This document shows, in pieces, positions 10,801 through 23,405 of a stretch of DNA of 64,000 bases. Where the stretch lies: the NCBI GenBank assembly GCA_964036155.1, contig OZ038422.1, forward strand, positions 53,715,201 to 53,779,200, given 5' to 3'. Position 1 is the first letter of the stretch, and each line of letters opens with the position of its first letter. The notes beneath the pieces were generated by a model. That model saw only the letters and a program-made list of their open reading frames with translations. It did no database searches and was not told the DNA's origin. A program made the translations under genes and the position numbers. Source of the stretch: Diploscapter coronatus. Lineage: Eukaryota; Nematoda; Chromadorea; Rhabditida; Rhabditidae.

Positions 10801-13092
10801 TACTGCAATTCATGGATATCTGTTTATTCAATGACTTCTCGCATCTAACAGCTTCTGCTTCTTTTCCAGGCCAGGTCTCCAAGGGACAATAATTCAGCGC
10901 AAATTCATCAAAGGCAATGCTCCTTGCCGCTACAATAAATTAAAGAAGAGCAACAATAGAGCTGCAGAGGAAATAAAATCGATTTGGAGATTTCATAACT
11001 TGAAGAGTACTGGTTAGCAAACTTGCAGATGTGCTACTTTTGAACGGTGTGCTTTTTTATTCCCATCACAATTTTTTTAAAGATTTAACCTCACAAACTT
11101 CACTTAAATTTAAATTTGAAACGAAGTTGAACTTTCTTTTGAGGGAAATTTATCTGGTAAAGTCAAGGTGAATTTGAATATTCGAATTGAAATTTTTATG
11201 AAATGGGATGGAGTTGAAGTAGCACTTTTTGCTATTCACCACATTCATGATATTGACAAGATAAGATAATATTAAAGTTTATAGGTTTAAAACCGAGATA
11301 AATAAACAAAATTGAAGATTCAAATTGTTTTATGAAAAGTTGAGATTGTAAATGCGAGTGGGAATTGTGCAGAAAAAAAACGGCGATGCACGGAAATCTT
11401 TACAAAAGACACAAAATGGAAAGAGGAAGGAAGGGAGGAGAGGGGAACGAACCCAGTGACTGGGGCGAAACGAACAGAAAAGGGGAACCTTTCTGACTCT
11501 CATTCTCTCGATATGATTCATCTCGACGGTCATTTCACGCTTGAAACATTTATAAATAACTTTATTTTGCGTAATCAAATGAATTATTACGTATTAATTA
11601 GGGACCGTCAGCCCTTTTGCCAAATTCACTCTGGCATTACATTTCCTACATTTTTCAGGGGCTGAGGTACCCCTCTAAACATCCCCACCGAAAAAACTGC
11701 GAAAAAATACGTCACTGATGAAAAAATTGATAAAATTTAACGCGAAAAATCGGAAAAATCGCTCCTTTTCGTGGACAAGGGAAAGGGGCGTGGCCTACTG
11801 CAAAAGGCACTGTGCCGCTCGTTCCCCCCTTTCCTTTTCCTGCCTTTGGGGATCTTTTTCTCTGCACTCTTTCATTCAGCATTGGCTTCTTTTATATTTT
11901 CGCGGATTATCAGGATCTCAGTCGCTCTACGCAGGATTTTTCTCATTTTTTCACCGAAGACGGACAATTGACCAACTAATCAAAATATGAAATAAAAACA
12001 TATGTGCCTTTCAAAATATGCCTACAGTGATCCAATTTAGTAAAGGCAAAAAAATGCTCATTTTGAAATTACTTTTAAAAATATTTTTTGATAAAATTTC
12101 ATTTTTTTTCTTTTGAATATCATAATTAGGAAGTATCGAATTTTATTTTAGTCAAGTTTTTAGGCGATTTCAGTGATCCTTTGTCAAGATATAGTACTGC
12201 AAAGACGAGCATCTATTATTGTCTCGGAAAAAGTTGAGCGTCCTGGGATTTTCTAATTTTTACATATGTTGTACATTTCAACTAGGTGTACCGATTCCTC
12301 AAAAAAATTTAATGTGCTTCTTTTATAACTCGAAATATTAGCATTGCCGTAATCTGATGTGTATTTGACACGCATTTGCGGACTTTTTTCGCATCTCAAT
12401 CAATAAATCGATACCACCAGGTGAAAGAGCGGTGTCGAATTTTATAGTAGGTACCGGTCAATTACATTAAAACAAAAATACAACAAGAAATATTTGTGAT
12501 AATTGGAAGAGTTATCAACTATGGATAATATTGAGCCGATGCAAAGGAGCGGGGCTTGGCGGTTCCTACCCTTGTCAGCTTATTTTAGGCGGTCGTCTCG
12601 ATTACTACAACGAATAAAAATGCTGTAATCGTTACTCGTATTTTGCTGCTGATGCTTTTCATGCTTGTCACCCCCTCGCATATCCATTTTCATCGCGGTA
12701 GGATTTCAGCGTCGTTTGCAGCTCTCAGATACCGATACAGATATTCTTAGAAGTCGAAATATCACTAGGATTCTGTATCCAGAGAACTCAGAAAACCCCC
12801 ATATAGATCCTGTAATTCAAGAGATTCTGACAGCGAAATTCCGAAATATCAAGAAAACCAAATGCAGAGAGTTAGAAAAGTCTCAAGAGATGACTTGATC
12901 TGAGAGATTGCGATTTGAAGGCTGAGAAAAGCAAGAAAGAATGTAAACCCAGAGAAACGCGCTCACTCGCCCGCTCAGCTCATATTGCCGTGACAGTGCA
13001 AAAAAATTCGAGAAAACTCCGAAAATATCGAGGGGCGGAGTTTCGGAGCTGAGCTTAAGCTCTCTGCCGAAGCGATCCAGTCATTGCATCGG
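7894..13092. other. Non-coding region between zc4h2 (minus) and the myosin gene (plus)
   Basis: These are divergent 5' flanks of two genes. The + strand is purine-rich at about 8.45-10.0 kb (for example 9720-9990), then AT-rich. No multi-exon gene could be assembled. Three isolated coding-like stretches were noted: 8929-9144 (+); about 10868-11000 (+), after TTTTCCAG; and about 12592-12900 (+), a hydrophobic segment VTRILLLMLFMLV after TTATTTTAG. Each lacks supporting partner exons. The poly(T) tract at 9421-9436 and the other ORFs appear non-coding. Confidence 0.55.
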
Positions 13093-13175
13093 CGCTGACT
13101 TACCCACGGTAAGTCGCGTCCACCGTTGTGCAACACCACAAAATTATCTAGAAATCTAACACTCCATTCTGAACA
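13051..13175 (+). promoter_or_regulatory. GC-rich proximal promoter / 5' leader of the myosin gene with two inverted repeats
   Basis: Immediately upstream of the myosin ATG the DNA becomes GC-rich. A perfect 12-bp palindrome GAGCTTAAGCTC lies at 13051-13062. A 7-bp perfect stem (GACTTAC / GTAAGTC, 5-nt loop) lies at 13097-13115, extended by CGC/GCG with one bulge. The right arm, G|GTAAGT, is also a strong 5' splice-site consensus, and TTATCTAG at 13144-13151 could be its acceptor, giving a 43-nt 5'UTR intron or alternatively a trans-splice site. Promoter function is inferred from position only. Confidence 0.4.
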
Positions 13176-16100
13176 ATGGAGCACGAGAAGGATCCAGGTA
13201 AGTACCTTTAATTTTTGAACCTGGTTTTTAATTTTCACCTACCACAAAACATAAAACCTCTAATTGTGAAACCTCCTGTCATTTGAAGCTCACCCTCAAA
13301 ATGCCAGATCCACCTAATACCCACCTCAAATCATCTTGTAAAGTATTTCTATGCGTTCTCTAGAGTATATAGAGCAATTTGAATTCAACTTTCTCATACC
13401 CTTTTCAGAATGATTGAATTTTTTTATTGTCTCTCTGAGCGAATTTATCTTCCCAATTTCAGGATGGCAGTACCTGCGTCGCACTCGCGAGCAGATGATG
13501 GAAGTGAGTCTCGTATATTATGATGATAAAAGTGTAATTCAATCATTTTAGGAGCAATCGAGGCCCTATGATTCGAAGAAGAATTGCTGGGTGCCCGACT
13601 CTGAAGAGGGCTACGTTGCCGCTGAGATCACCGGCACCAAAGGCGACGCTGTCACTGTCGTCACGACGCGCGGTAATGAGGTGAGCAAATTTTTGGCTAT
13701 TTCTCTCGATCTTATTTTATCCTTTGATTTGACTTGCACCCGTACAAATCTAAGCGGGCTTAAACAAGATCTTCATTATGATCCACGCATAAAGCAAAAA
13801 TGTTCCACTAAATTATTATTGAGAGGCCCCCTTTATGTATCAACTTCCTATAGAAAATAAACCTTTAAATATCCTCTCAGTCACTAATTTCATTTTAACT
13901 GAAAATTTGTCTATATCTTATCCTAACTCTCAGAATCCTTTTCAATGTTTCCTGACACAGCCTCAAATCATCCTTCATCCGCACTTGTCTCCTGATCATT
14001 ACCACATATTTATGTTCTGAGCATATCTTGGACGTGCTGTTTTTCATTAGGCCACCCGCCTCGCTTGGAATTAATCGCCTTGCGTGGAATCGCGTTCGAG
14101 AGTCTCCTCGGTTTTCTACTAGCACATCTTTTCAAATGTTAGCTGGTTGAGAATGAGGGGTATTCCTCATTTTACATTGTGTAATGTGTAATATACCTGC
14201 GCGGCTGGTTGCATGGCAAAGTAGCTGAAAAAGTGAATTCTCGCCACTTCGAGAAATAGCGGAAATTCTGCTGAGGCGAAAAAGAGGTGAGAGATAAAAA
14301 TGTTAAACCCCATATCGTATTTCTCGTCGTCGGCCGAGTTTTCCTAAGAAGTTGTATGTTTCTCCAGACTCTATTCGTGAGGGGCACATAATTTTGCTCC
14401 TACGCCTAAAATTTTAAAGAAGACAACTCGCAACACATGTCATCGATGATTCTGGGGAAAATTGCAAGTTAAGAATCAAAAAACAAATGATAAAATAAGA
14501 TCGAGAATATTCAAGTGCATATCAAACTTTTATCTATCAGAATTTAAAGAACTCACCAATACAAGTTCAAATTTTAAAAAATATAAAATTATTTAGTTAG
14601 TTTTTCAAATTCTTAATCAAAATCTCGACATACGATGAATATTTCACCAGATCAAGCAGAACTCTAAAACATAATCTTTTTAAAATTAACGTGAAAAGGA
14701 ATTGCTATTAAAGACAAAAATCCTCATTCATACCATACCAACTCTAAAACTTCTTTTCTTTCAGCAAACCCTGAAGAAGGAGTTGGTGCAGGAGATGAAT
14801 CCTCCGAAGTTCGAGAAGACCGAGGACATGTCCAATCTGACCTTTCTCAACGACGCCTCCGTGTTGTACAACTTGAGAGCACGTTACGGAGCTATGCTCA
14901 TCTACGTAAGTCGGCAAATTCGTCTACTTTCAAAATCTGTCTTATCACAAAATTTTTAAACAATCACCCTTTGCTTCAAATCAGAAAATGATTTCCTGAA
15001 AATCAGTTATTTTTTGAAGTCACTTTCTCAATTCAGTTTCTAAAAAAATCTATCGATATTGCATCTCACAAATTTATTTTTTTATCACTTCATATCATTA
15101 ATCAGTTTTTCTTTTTCATATTAACAAACTATATCACTCATTTTCGGCTGCGTCATCTATCTCAGCTCATCTTTTGAGCCTTTTCAAATCCGCACTCATA
15201 GATTCATCGTCAAAGTGGGGGCAGAGAGCGTCTGAGATCAGTTGTGTGGCACTTTAGGTGAGAAATAAGGAGCATAATCACCTCGATAAAAAGACAAACC
15301 GCGACGGAGATATCATGTTCCAAGCTTAGCGAGAGAATGAGCGATAAAAATGCAAGACACTTTACACAAAACTCGAGCTCTCCAAGAAAAGTTAAACTCG
15401 AAGCGGCGCTTCGGTGCATCTGATGAAGCTCTTGACTGATTTTCATGGAAATGCCATCTGTTCGTCTGCGAAGCGGTGCGCTTAAGGCGAAAAATTCGAG
15501 AAAAACAGGGAAAAACGAGCAAAGTATAGAGATAGAGAAGTGTGAAACAAACGACAAGACAATCTTCGCTTCTCCCCCGAGTAACAATTGTCGCGGCGCG
15601 CCACACGTCTTGTTTCCTCCGATCCACTGACATGTGTCACAGCTATCCTACCGTGTCTTTTCTGACAGACGCAAGCACGTCTTTCGGAAGAACATTGGAT
15701 AACCGAAATTCGAAAACCAAAAACTCCGAACAAAAATCAATACAAATAATCACAAAATTACAAATAATCGATTTCAGACCTATTCGGGTCTTTTCTGCGT
15801 CGTCATCAACCCCTACAAGCGTCTGCCGATCTACACCGACTCGGTCGCTCGTATGTTCATGGGCAAGCGAAGGTACTCACGAAATTAGGCCACTAAAATG
15901 GCAATTCGCCTAATTAAGAACTGAAATGCCACCCCATCTCTTCGCCGTCTCCGACCAGGCCTACCGTAACATGCTTCTAGATCACGAGAACCAGTCCATG
16001 CTTATTACTGGTGAATCTGGTGCCGGAAAGACCGAAAACACCAAGAAAGTAGGACGTTTTTCCCAAGAATAAAAAAAACCCTCAAAACTCAAGGTCATTG

Positions 16101-19100
16101 CCTATTTCGCTTCCGTCGGTGCCTCGCAGCAGGAAGGTGCTGGAGGTAATGCTGGTGGCGAGAAGAAGGCCACCCTTGAAGATCAGATCGTCCAGACCAA
16201 CCCCGTTCTGGAGGCTTTCGGTACTTTGAAATATTTATAGTCGGCATTTTCATGTAATAAATTGCCAGGTAATGCCAAGACTGTCCGAAACAACAACTCT
16301 TCTCGTTTCGGAAAGTTCATCCGTATCCACTTCAACAGAGCTGGACGTCTCGCTTCTTGCGATATCGAACACTGTAGGACAAATTTCAACAATTCAGCAA
16401 CATAATGATGAATAATATTTGGATTTGCAGATCTGCTGGAGAAGTCTCGTGTGATCCGTCAAGCTCCTGGAGAGCGTTGCTACCACATCTTCTACCAGAT
16501 CTACTCGGACTTCAAGCCCGAACTCAAGAAACTACTGCTGCTCGACCAGCCCATGAAGAACTACTGGTTCGTCGCTCAGGCCGAATTGGCCATCGATGGT
16601 GTCAACGATACTGAAGAATTCCAGGTATCACCGACAAACACCCTGAAAGAATCTTCTCATATTCATTTATTCAGATGACTGATGAGGCCTTCGACATCCT
16701 GAACTTCTCGGCTGAGGAGAAGATGGACTGCTACCGTCTCATGTCCGGTCACATGCACATGGGTAACATGAAGTTCAAGCAACGCCCTCGTGAAGAGCAG
16801 GCCGAACCCGATGGCACTGATGAGGCCGAGAAGGCAGCCAACATGTTCGGTGTCGACTCCGAGAAATTCTTGTTGGCTCTCACCAAGCCTCGTGTTAAGG
16901 TATAATGAAATCCAGAAATTGAACATTTTATAACTGACCACTTCTTAAGGTCGGTACCGAATGGGTGTCCAAGGGACAGAACGTCGAACAAGTCAACTGG
17001 GCAATCGGTGCCATGGCCAAGGGTGTGTACGCTCGTGTGTTCCACTGGCTTGTCAGCAAATGCAACTTGACCCTCGATCAGAAAGGACTTGATCGTGATT
17101 ACTTCATTGGTGTGCTCGATATTGCCGGATTCGAGATCTTCGACGTAAATTAAACAAAAAAATTAACGCACTTCTAAAAATAATATCTTTTAGTTCAACT
17201 CTTTCGAGCAGCTGTGGATTAACTTTGTCAATGAGAAACTGCAGCAATTCTTCAATCACCACATGTTCATTCTCGAACAGGAAGAGTACGCCCGTGAAGG
17301 TATCCAGTGGACCTTCATCGATTTCGGTCTCGACTTGCAGGCCTGCATTGAGCTCATTGAGAAGGTAATAGAGAAAAAAAACTCCAAACAAAAATAACTG
17401 TTTTCATTCCAGCCCCTGGGTATCATCTCCATGCTTGATGAAGAGTGCATTGTGCCAAAGGCTACTGATCTGACTCTGGCTCAGAAGCTGTGCGAGCAGC
17501 ATCTCGGCAAGCACCCCAACTTCGAGAAGCCCAAGCCACCCAAGGGCAAGCAGGGCGAGGCTCACTTCGCTATGCGCCACTACGCCGGTTCGTTTGCAAG
17601 AATAGATCCGAAACTCAACGAATCTCGTTTAGGAACTGTGCGATACAATGTGCTGAACTGGCTCGAGAAGAACAAGGACCCGCTCAACGACACTGTCGTG
17701 TCCGTCATGAAGGCCACCACCGGAAACGGCCTTCTCAACGTCATTTGGGAAGACTACACCACTCAGGAAGAGGCCGCTCAGAAGGCTAAGGGTTCGTCAA
17801 AAATTGATAGTAGCACTCTCGAACAAATTTGCAATTTTCAGAAGGTGGTGGCGGTGGAAAGAAGAAGGGTAAATCCGGCTCTTTCATGACCGTCTCCATG
17901 ATGTACCGTGAGTCTCTGAACAAACTCATGACCATGCTCCACAGCGTAAGTCACAAATAAAAACCAATGGAAGCCGATCTTCATCGTTCCAGACTCACCC
18001 CCACTTCATCCGTTGCATCATCCCCAACGAGAAGAAACAATCTGGTCTCATCGACGCCGCTCTCGTGCTGAATCAGCTGACCTGTAACGGTGTGCTTGAG
18101 GGTATCCGTATTTGCCGTAAAGGTTTCCCCAACAGAACTCTCCACCCCGATTTTGTGCAGGTACCTTAACAAATTTCGGTGTAACCCCCCAACAAATATT
18201 CAAATTTAGCGTTATGCTATCCTCGCCGCTAAAGAAGCCAAATCCGATGACGACAAGAAGAAATGCGCTGAGGCGATCATGTCCAAGCTCGTCAACGAGG
18301 GTGTCCTCACCGAGGAGAACTTCCGTATTGGTCTGACCAAGGTGTTCTTCAAGGCTGGTGTGCTCGCTCATCTTGAAGACGTCCGTGACGAGAAGCTCTC
18401 TCAGATTCTCACTGGATTCCAGGCCCAGATCCGTTGGTGAGTTTAGAAATTTTCCCAGAAAAAATTGCAAAAATAATCATCATCTAGGTACTTGGGTCTC
18501 ACCGACCGCAAGCGCAAAATGGAACAGCGCGCTGGACTGCTCATTGTCCAACGCAACGTGCGCTCGTGGTGCACTCTCAGAACCTGGGAATGGTTCAAAC
18601 TCTTCGGAAAGGTCAAGCCTATGCTCAAGGCCGGAAAGGAGGCAGAAGAGATGGAGAAGGTACGACAGGTCTCAAGAAGGAGCGTTAAAAATCGTATGAC
18701 TTCAGATGAACGAGAAGATGAAGGATATCCAAGAGAGCTTGGCCAGGGAAGAGAAGCTCCGCAAGGAGTTGGAAGACAGCTCGACCAAGCTGCTCGAGGA
18801 GAAGAACCAACTCTTCACCACGCTCGAGTCCACCAAGGGACAGCTCTCGGAGGCCGAGGAGCGTCTTGCCAAGCTCCAGTCTCAGAAAAACGATGCCGAT
18901 AGACAGCTGACTGTAAGACGAATGAATTACATCGTTAATTCAAAAATGGAAATCGAACTTTTAGGAGCTCAACGACCGTCTTGCTGACAGTGAAGACCGC
19001 AATGCTGACGTTCAGCGTGCCAAGAAGAAGGTCGAGGCTGAGGTCGAATCGCTCAAGAAGCAGATCCAAGACGTCGAAAATTCTCTGCGCAAGGCCGAGT

Positions 19101-22100
19101 CTGAGAAGCAATCGAAGGACCACCAGATTCGCTCTCTCCAGGACGAAATGCAGCAGCAGGACGAGGCTATTGCCAAGCTGAACAAGGAGAAGAAACACCA
19201 GGTACCGCATTAATAATAAAATAAAGCAAGCTATGTCTTAGTTAAAAATGATTATGAAAATGGTTGCAGGAAGAAATCAACCGCAAGCTCATGGAGGACT
19301 TGCAATCCGAGGAAGACAAGACCAACCACACCAACAAAGTCAAGCAAAAGCTCGAATCGACTCTCGATGACCTCGAGGACTCTCTCGAACGCGAGAAGCG
19401 CGCTCGTGCTGACCTCGACAAGCAGAAGAGAAAGGTCGAGGGAGAGCTGAAGATCGCTCAGGTAATGTACTAATAAGTTACTGAACTATAGAGTAAAGTA
19501 AATCTGCGTTAAATTTAGCTCATAGTTAAAACGAATATGAATATATGAATATGCTTACAGGAGGGCATCGAAGAGGCTGGCCGTCAACGCCACGATCTCG
19601 AGAACAACCTCAAGAAGAAGGAATCTGAACTTCACTCCGCCAGCAGCAAGCTCGAGGACGAACAAGCCCTCGTTGCCAAACTCCAGCGCCAGATCAAGGA
19701 GGGACAGTCCAGAATCTCGGAGCTCGAAGATGAACTCGAGAACGAGCGTCAGTCCCGTTCTAAGGCTGATCGCGCTAAAGCTGACGCCCAGCGCGAACTC
19801 GAGGAACTTGGTAAGCTGAAATATGATGTCATGTGTTGTTAAAAATCATAATAATTAAACTAAGATTCAAATGCACTTTTACAGCTAATTCAGTTTGAAG
19901 AATAAAATTATTACCGTCTTTCCAGGTGAGCGTCTCGATGAGCAAGGTGGTGCCACTGCTGCTCAGGTTGAGATCAACAAGAAGCGCGAGGCTGAACTCG
20001 CCAAGCTCCGTCGTGATTTGGAGGAGGCTAACATGAATCACGAGAACCAACTGGGTGCTCTCCGCAAGAAGCACACCGATGCTGTTGCTGAGCTGACCGA
20101 TCAGCTCGACCAGATGAACAAGGCTAAGCAAAAGCTCGAGAAGGACAGGGCTCAGGCTGTTCGTGACGCTGAGGAGCTCGCCTCTCAACTCGACTCGGTA
20201 TATTGCATTTATAAGCAAACGATCAAATCAAACAATTATTAAAATCGTTGTAGGAGACCTCTGGCAAGATGAACAACGAGAAACTTGCCAAGCAGTTCGA
20301 ACTCCAACTGTCCGAGCTCCAGTCCAAATGCGATGAGCAATCTCGCCAACTCATGGACTTCACCTCGATGAAGGGACGCATGCACAACGAGAACAGTGAC
20401 CTCGTCCGTCAACTCGAAGACGCTGAATCTCAGGTAGGTGTGTATCGTTGTGTGCAGAAAAAATTGTGTGCGCAACAAAAGTCCTCTTTGCGTGAAACAA
20501 CCATTCCCCATTTCAGGTCAACCAGCTGTCTCGTCTGAAGGCCCAACTCAGCTCTCAGCTCGAGGAGGCCAAGCGCACCGCCGATGAGGAATCGCGCGAG
20601 CGCCAGACCCTTTCCGCCCAGGCCAAGAACTACCAACACGAGGCCGAGCAAATGCAGGAGAGCTTGGAGGAGGAAATCGAAGGAAAGAACGAAATCCTCC
20701 GCCAACTCAGCAAGGCCAACGCTGAGATCCAGCAGTGGAAAGCCAAATTCGAGGGCGAGGGCTTGATCAAGTCCGACGACCTCGAGGATATCAAGAGACG
20801 TCAAGGAAACAAGATCCAGGAATTGACCGAGGCTCTCGATGCTGCCAACTCGAAGGTCGCCTCGCTCGAGAAGACCAAGAGCAGACTGGTCGGAGACTTG
20901 GACGATGCTCAGGTTGATGTCGAACGCGCCAACTCGTACTCGGCTTCTCTCGAGAAGAAGCAGAAGGGCTTCGACAGAACCATCGACGAGTGGAAGAAGA
21001 AGGTCGATGACCTCAATGCTGAACTCGACAGCGTTCAGCGCGAACTCCGCAACGCCTCCACCGATCTCTTCAAGGCCAAGAACTCTCAGGAGGAGGCAGC
21101 CGAAGTCGTCGAGGGACTTCGCCGTGAGAACAAGAACCTCGCTCAGGAGATCAAGGACTTGACTGACCAACTCGGCGAGGGAGGCCGCTCGGTGCACGAG
21201 ATGCAGAAGATCATCCGTCGTCTCGAAATCGAAAAGGAGGAGCTCCAGCATGCTCTCGACGAGGCCGAGGCTGCCCTGGAGGCCGAGGAGTCGAAGGTGC
21301 TCCGCGCCCAGGTCGAAGTGTCTCAGATCCGCTCCGAAATCGAGAAGAGAATCCAGGAGAAGGAGGAGGAATTCGAGAACACCCGCAAGAACCACCAGCG
21401 TGCAATGGACTCGATGCAGGCATCGCTCGAGACCGAGGCCAAGGGCAAGGCCGAACTCTTCCGCGTCAAGAAGAAGCTCGAGTCCGACATCAACGAGCTC
21501 GAAATCGCTCTCGACCATGCCAACAAGGCCAACGCCGACGCGCAGAAGAATCTGAAGAGATACCAAGAGCAGGTCCGCGAACTGCAGCTCCAGGTCGAAG
21601 AGGAACAGCGCAACGGAAACGACATCCGCGAGCAGTTCTTCAACGCCGAGAAGCGCGCCACTCTTCTCCAATCCGAGAAGGTAAAATTTGATCACTTTAT
21701 TTGAGAAAAAGAAAGGATTATTTTAGGAAGAACTTCTGGTTGCCAACGAAGCCGCTGAGCGTGCCCGCAAGCAGGCTGAGTACGAAGCCGCCGATGCTCG
21801 TGATCAGGCCAATGAGGCCAATGCTCAGGCCAGCAGCTTGTCGGCCGCCAAGAGAAAGCTCGAGGGAGAACTTCAGGCTCTGCATGTAAGAATTGGAAAA
21901 TTGATCCTCACGCAGAGAATCCATGATTTCAGGCCGACCTCGATGAGACCCTGTCCGAATACAAGGGCGCTGAGGAGAGATCGAAGAAGGCCGTCGCTGA
22001 TGCCGTCAAATTGGCTGAAGACCTGCGTCAGGAGCAGGAGCACTCTCAGCACATCGACCGCATGCGCAAGGGACTCGAGCAGCAACTCAAGGAGATCCAA

Positions 22101-22926
22101 GTCAGACTCGACGAGGCCGAAGCCGCCGCTCTCAAGGGTGGCAAGAAGGTATGAAATGTTTTTATGCAAATTCGAAAATCAAGAAAATTTAGGTGATTGC
22201 CAAACTCGAACAGCGCGTGCGCGAACTTGAGACGGAATTGGACGGAGAGCAGAGACGCTATCAGGAGTCTAACAAGAACATGCAGAAGGCCGACAGACGC
22301 GTGCGCGAGCTCCAATTCCAGGTACCAAGCTCATTAATTTCAGACTTAAAGACAATTACAAATGAGGATTGCAGGTCGACGAGGACAAGAAGAACTTCGA
22401 ACGTCTGCAGGACCTGATCGACAAACTCCAGAACAAACTCAAGGTCCAGAAGAAGCAGATCGAGGAAGCGGTATGGATGAACCAATGAGAAAATGCGGGG
22501 AAATGGTCAAATTTCCAGGAAGAAGTCGCCAACGTCAATCTGCAGAAGTACAAACAACTCACCCACCAGCTCGAGGACGCTGAGGAGCGTGCCGACAGCG
22601 CCGAGAACTCGCTGTCGAAGATGCGCGCCAAGTCCCGATCGTCCGCTTCGGTCGCTCCCGCTGGACTCCAGGTAGTTTGAATAATTCCAAATTTTGCCAG
22701 GATGTCTATTCGTACCAAAATCATTTTTTATTTGTATAATACAATTTTTGAATCTTGTAACCCCCCTTCATAGCAATGGAATGGTACAAATTTGTTGTTT
22801 ACTTGTACCATTCGTGGGCATCACTGATTTACTATTCCATAAAAACATCTATAAATTTTACTTCAGACCTCTGCTTCGGCCGCGGTTATGCGTTCGCCAT
22901 CCCGCTCCAGAAATACCGATTTCTAA
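13176..22926 (+). CDS. unc-54: Body-wall muscle myosin heavy chain (UNC-54 type)
   Basis: This is the actin-based motor of muscle thick filaments. It has 31 coding exons and 1964 aa (C. elegans UNC-54 has about 1963): 13176-13197, 13463-13503, 13552-13680, 14765-14905, 15778-15872, 15919-16048, 16094-16220, 16269-16373, 16431-16624, 16675-16899, 16950-17144, 17194-17364, 17413-17587, 17633-17791, 17842-17945, 17993-18160, 18210-18436, 18488-18659, 18706-18912, 18965-19201, 19270-19461, 19561-19810, 19926-20197, 20254-20433, 20517-21680, 21727-21885, 21933-22148, 22193-22321, 22375-22470, 22519-22671, 22867-22926. It starts MEHEKDPG as in UNC-54. The P-loop GESGAGKT is at about residues 174-181. 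Switch-2 is in DIAGFEIFD. Loop 2 is [10 protein letters not shown] at about 637-646. The SH1 helix is [16 protein letters not shown], and the IQ region [13 protein letters not shown] is at about 818. The rest is an uninterrupted coiled-coil rod, then the tailpiece [10 protein letters not shown]. All catalytic motifs are intact. Codon use is strongly biased towards C-ending codons, as expected for high expression. Introns 3 and 4 (1.08 and 0.87 kb) are the long ones and could hold enhancers. Confidence 0.97.
22779..22813. repeat. Perfect 11-bp inverted repeat in the last myosin intron
   Basis: GAATGGTACAA at 22779-22789 and its exact complement TTGTACCATTC at 22803-22813 are separated by 13 nt, within the 195-nt final intron (22672-22866). 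That intron is about three times longer than most in this gene. TCGTACCAAAAT at about 22711 is a partial further copy of the GTACCA word. This may be a small element remnant or an intronic hairpin. Confidence 0.6.
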
Positions 22927-23405
22927 GCGCCGATAATTTTTGAAGATCGTGGATATTTTCCCTATCTTTCTACTAGTTGTATAGCTTTGTTTCTTTCTCC
23001 CAAGACCAGATTGATTTCTGACATCGTTACCTTTAGGCTAGTTGTTTATCGAATTTGTTGATCTATCCGTGTATCACCATCCTCTATTTTATCGGAGTTG
23101 TCTGGATTCCGAAATGTCGAAGTCCAGAATTTCGATCTAACTCTGCTTCTCGTCATGATTATTTCACATACAAATATACCGAGACTGCATGAAGGATACA
23201 CATTTACCTATTTTCTCGTAAATTTAGGCTAATCCAGACTTATTTCATGCTTCACTTTAAAAAATCTACTTTTCTCACGCACAAGAGCCTCTTCTCAAAA
23301 CTCATTTGTCTAGTCCTGTTATCTAGATTTCAGTTTCAATCATTTTTGATAAAAATAGTTTAGCAACTCGAAAATAAATGTTGCATGTTATTTTTCTTGG
23401 TTGAA
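22927..23405 (+). terminator. 3'UTR of the myosin gene with candidate AATAAA
   Basis: This is AT-rich sequence after the TAA, with no ORF of note. AATAAA at 23373-23378, in GAAAATAAATG, is the only good poly(A) signal before the Helitron start at 23406, giving a 3'UTR of about 465 nt. Confidence 0.5.

Noticed and set aside
15210..15733. Minus-strand ORFs of 83-125 codons in myosin intron 4
   Set aside because: GC-rich intronic sequence without a recognisable protein; three frames open together. It may be an enhancer, but there is no direct evidence.
15542..15913. 123-codon + strand ORF across the start of myosin exon 5
   Set aside because: It is out of frame with the conserved exon 15778-15872 and runs through its splice sites.
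17431..17889. Continuous 152-codon ORF read as one exon
   Set aside because: It reads through two short introns (17588-17632 and 17792-17841) that UNC-54 alignment shows must be removed.
18048..18470. 140-codon minus-strand ORF opposite myosin exons 16-17
   Set aside because: Shadow of biased myosin codons; it spans introns of the real gene.
20430..21695. 421-codon ORF on the minus strand opposite the myosin rod
   Set aside because: It is antisense to the long rod exon. Its leucine-rich composition is the mirror of GAG/CTC-rich coiled-coil codons, with no independent support.
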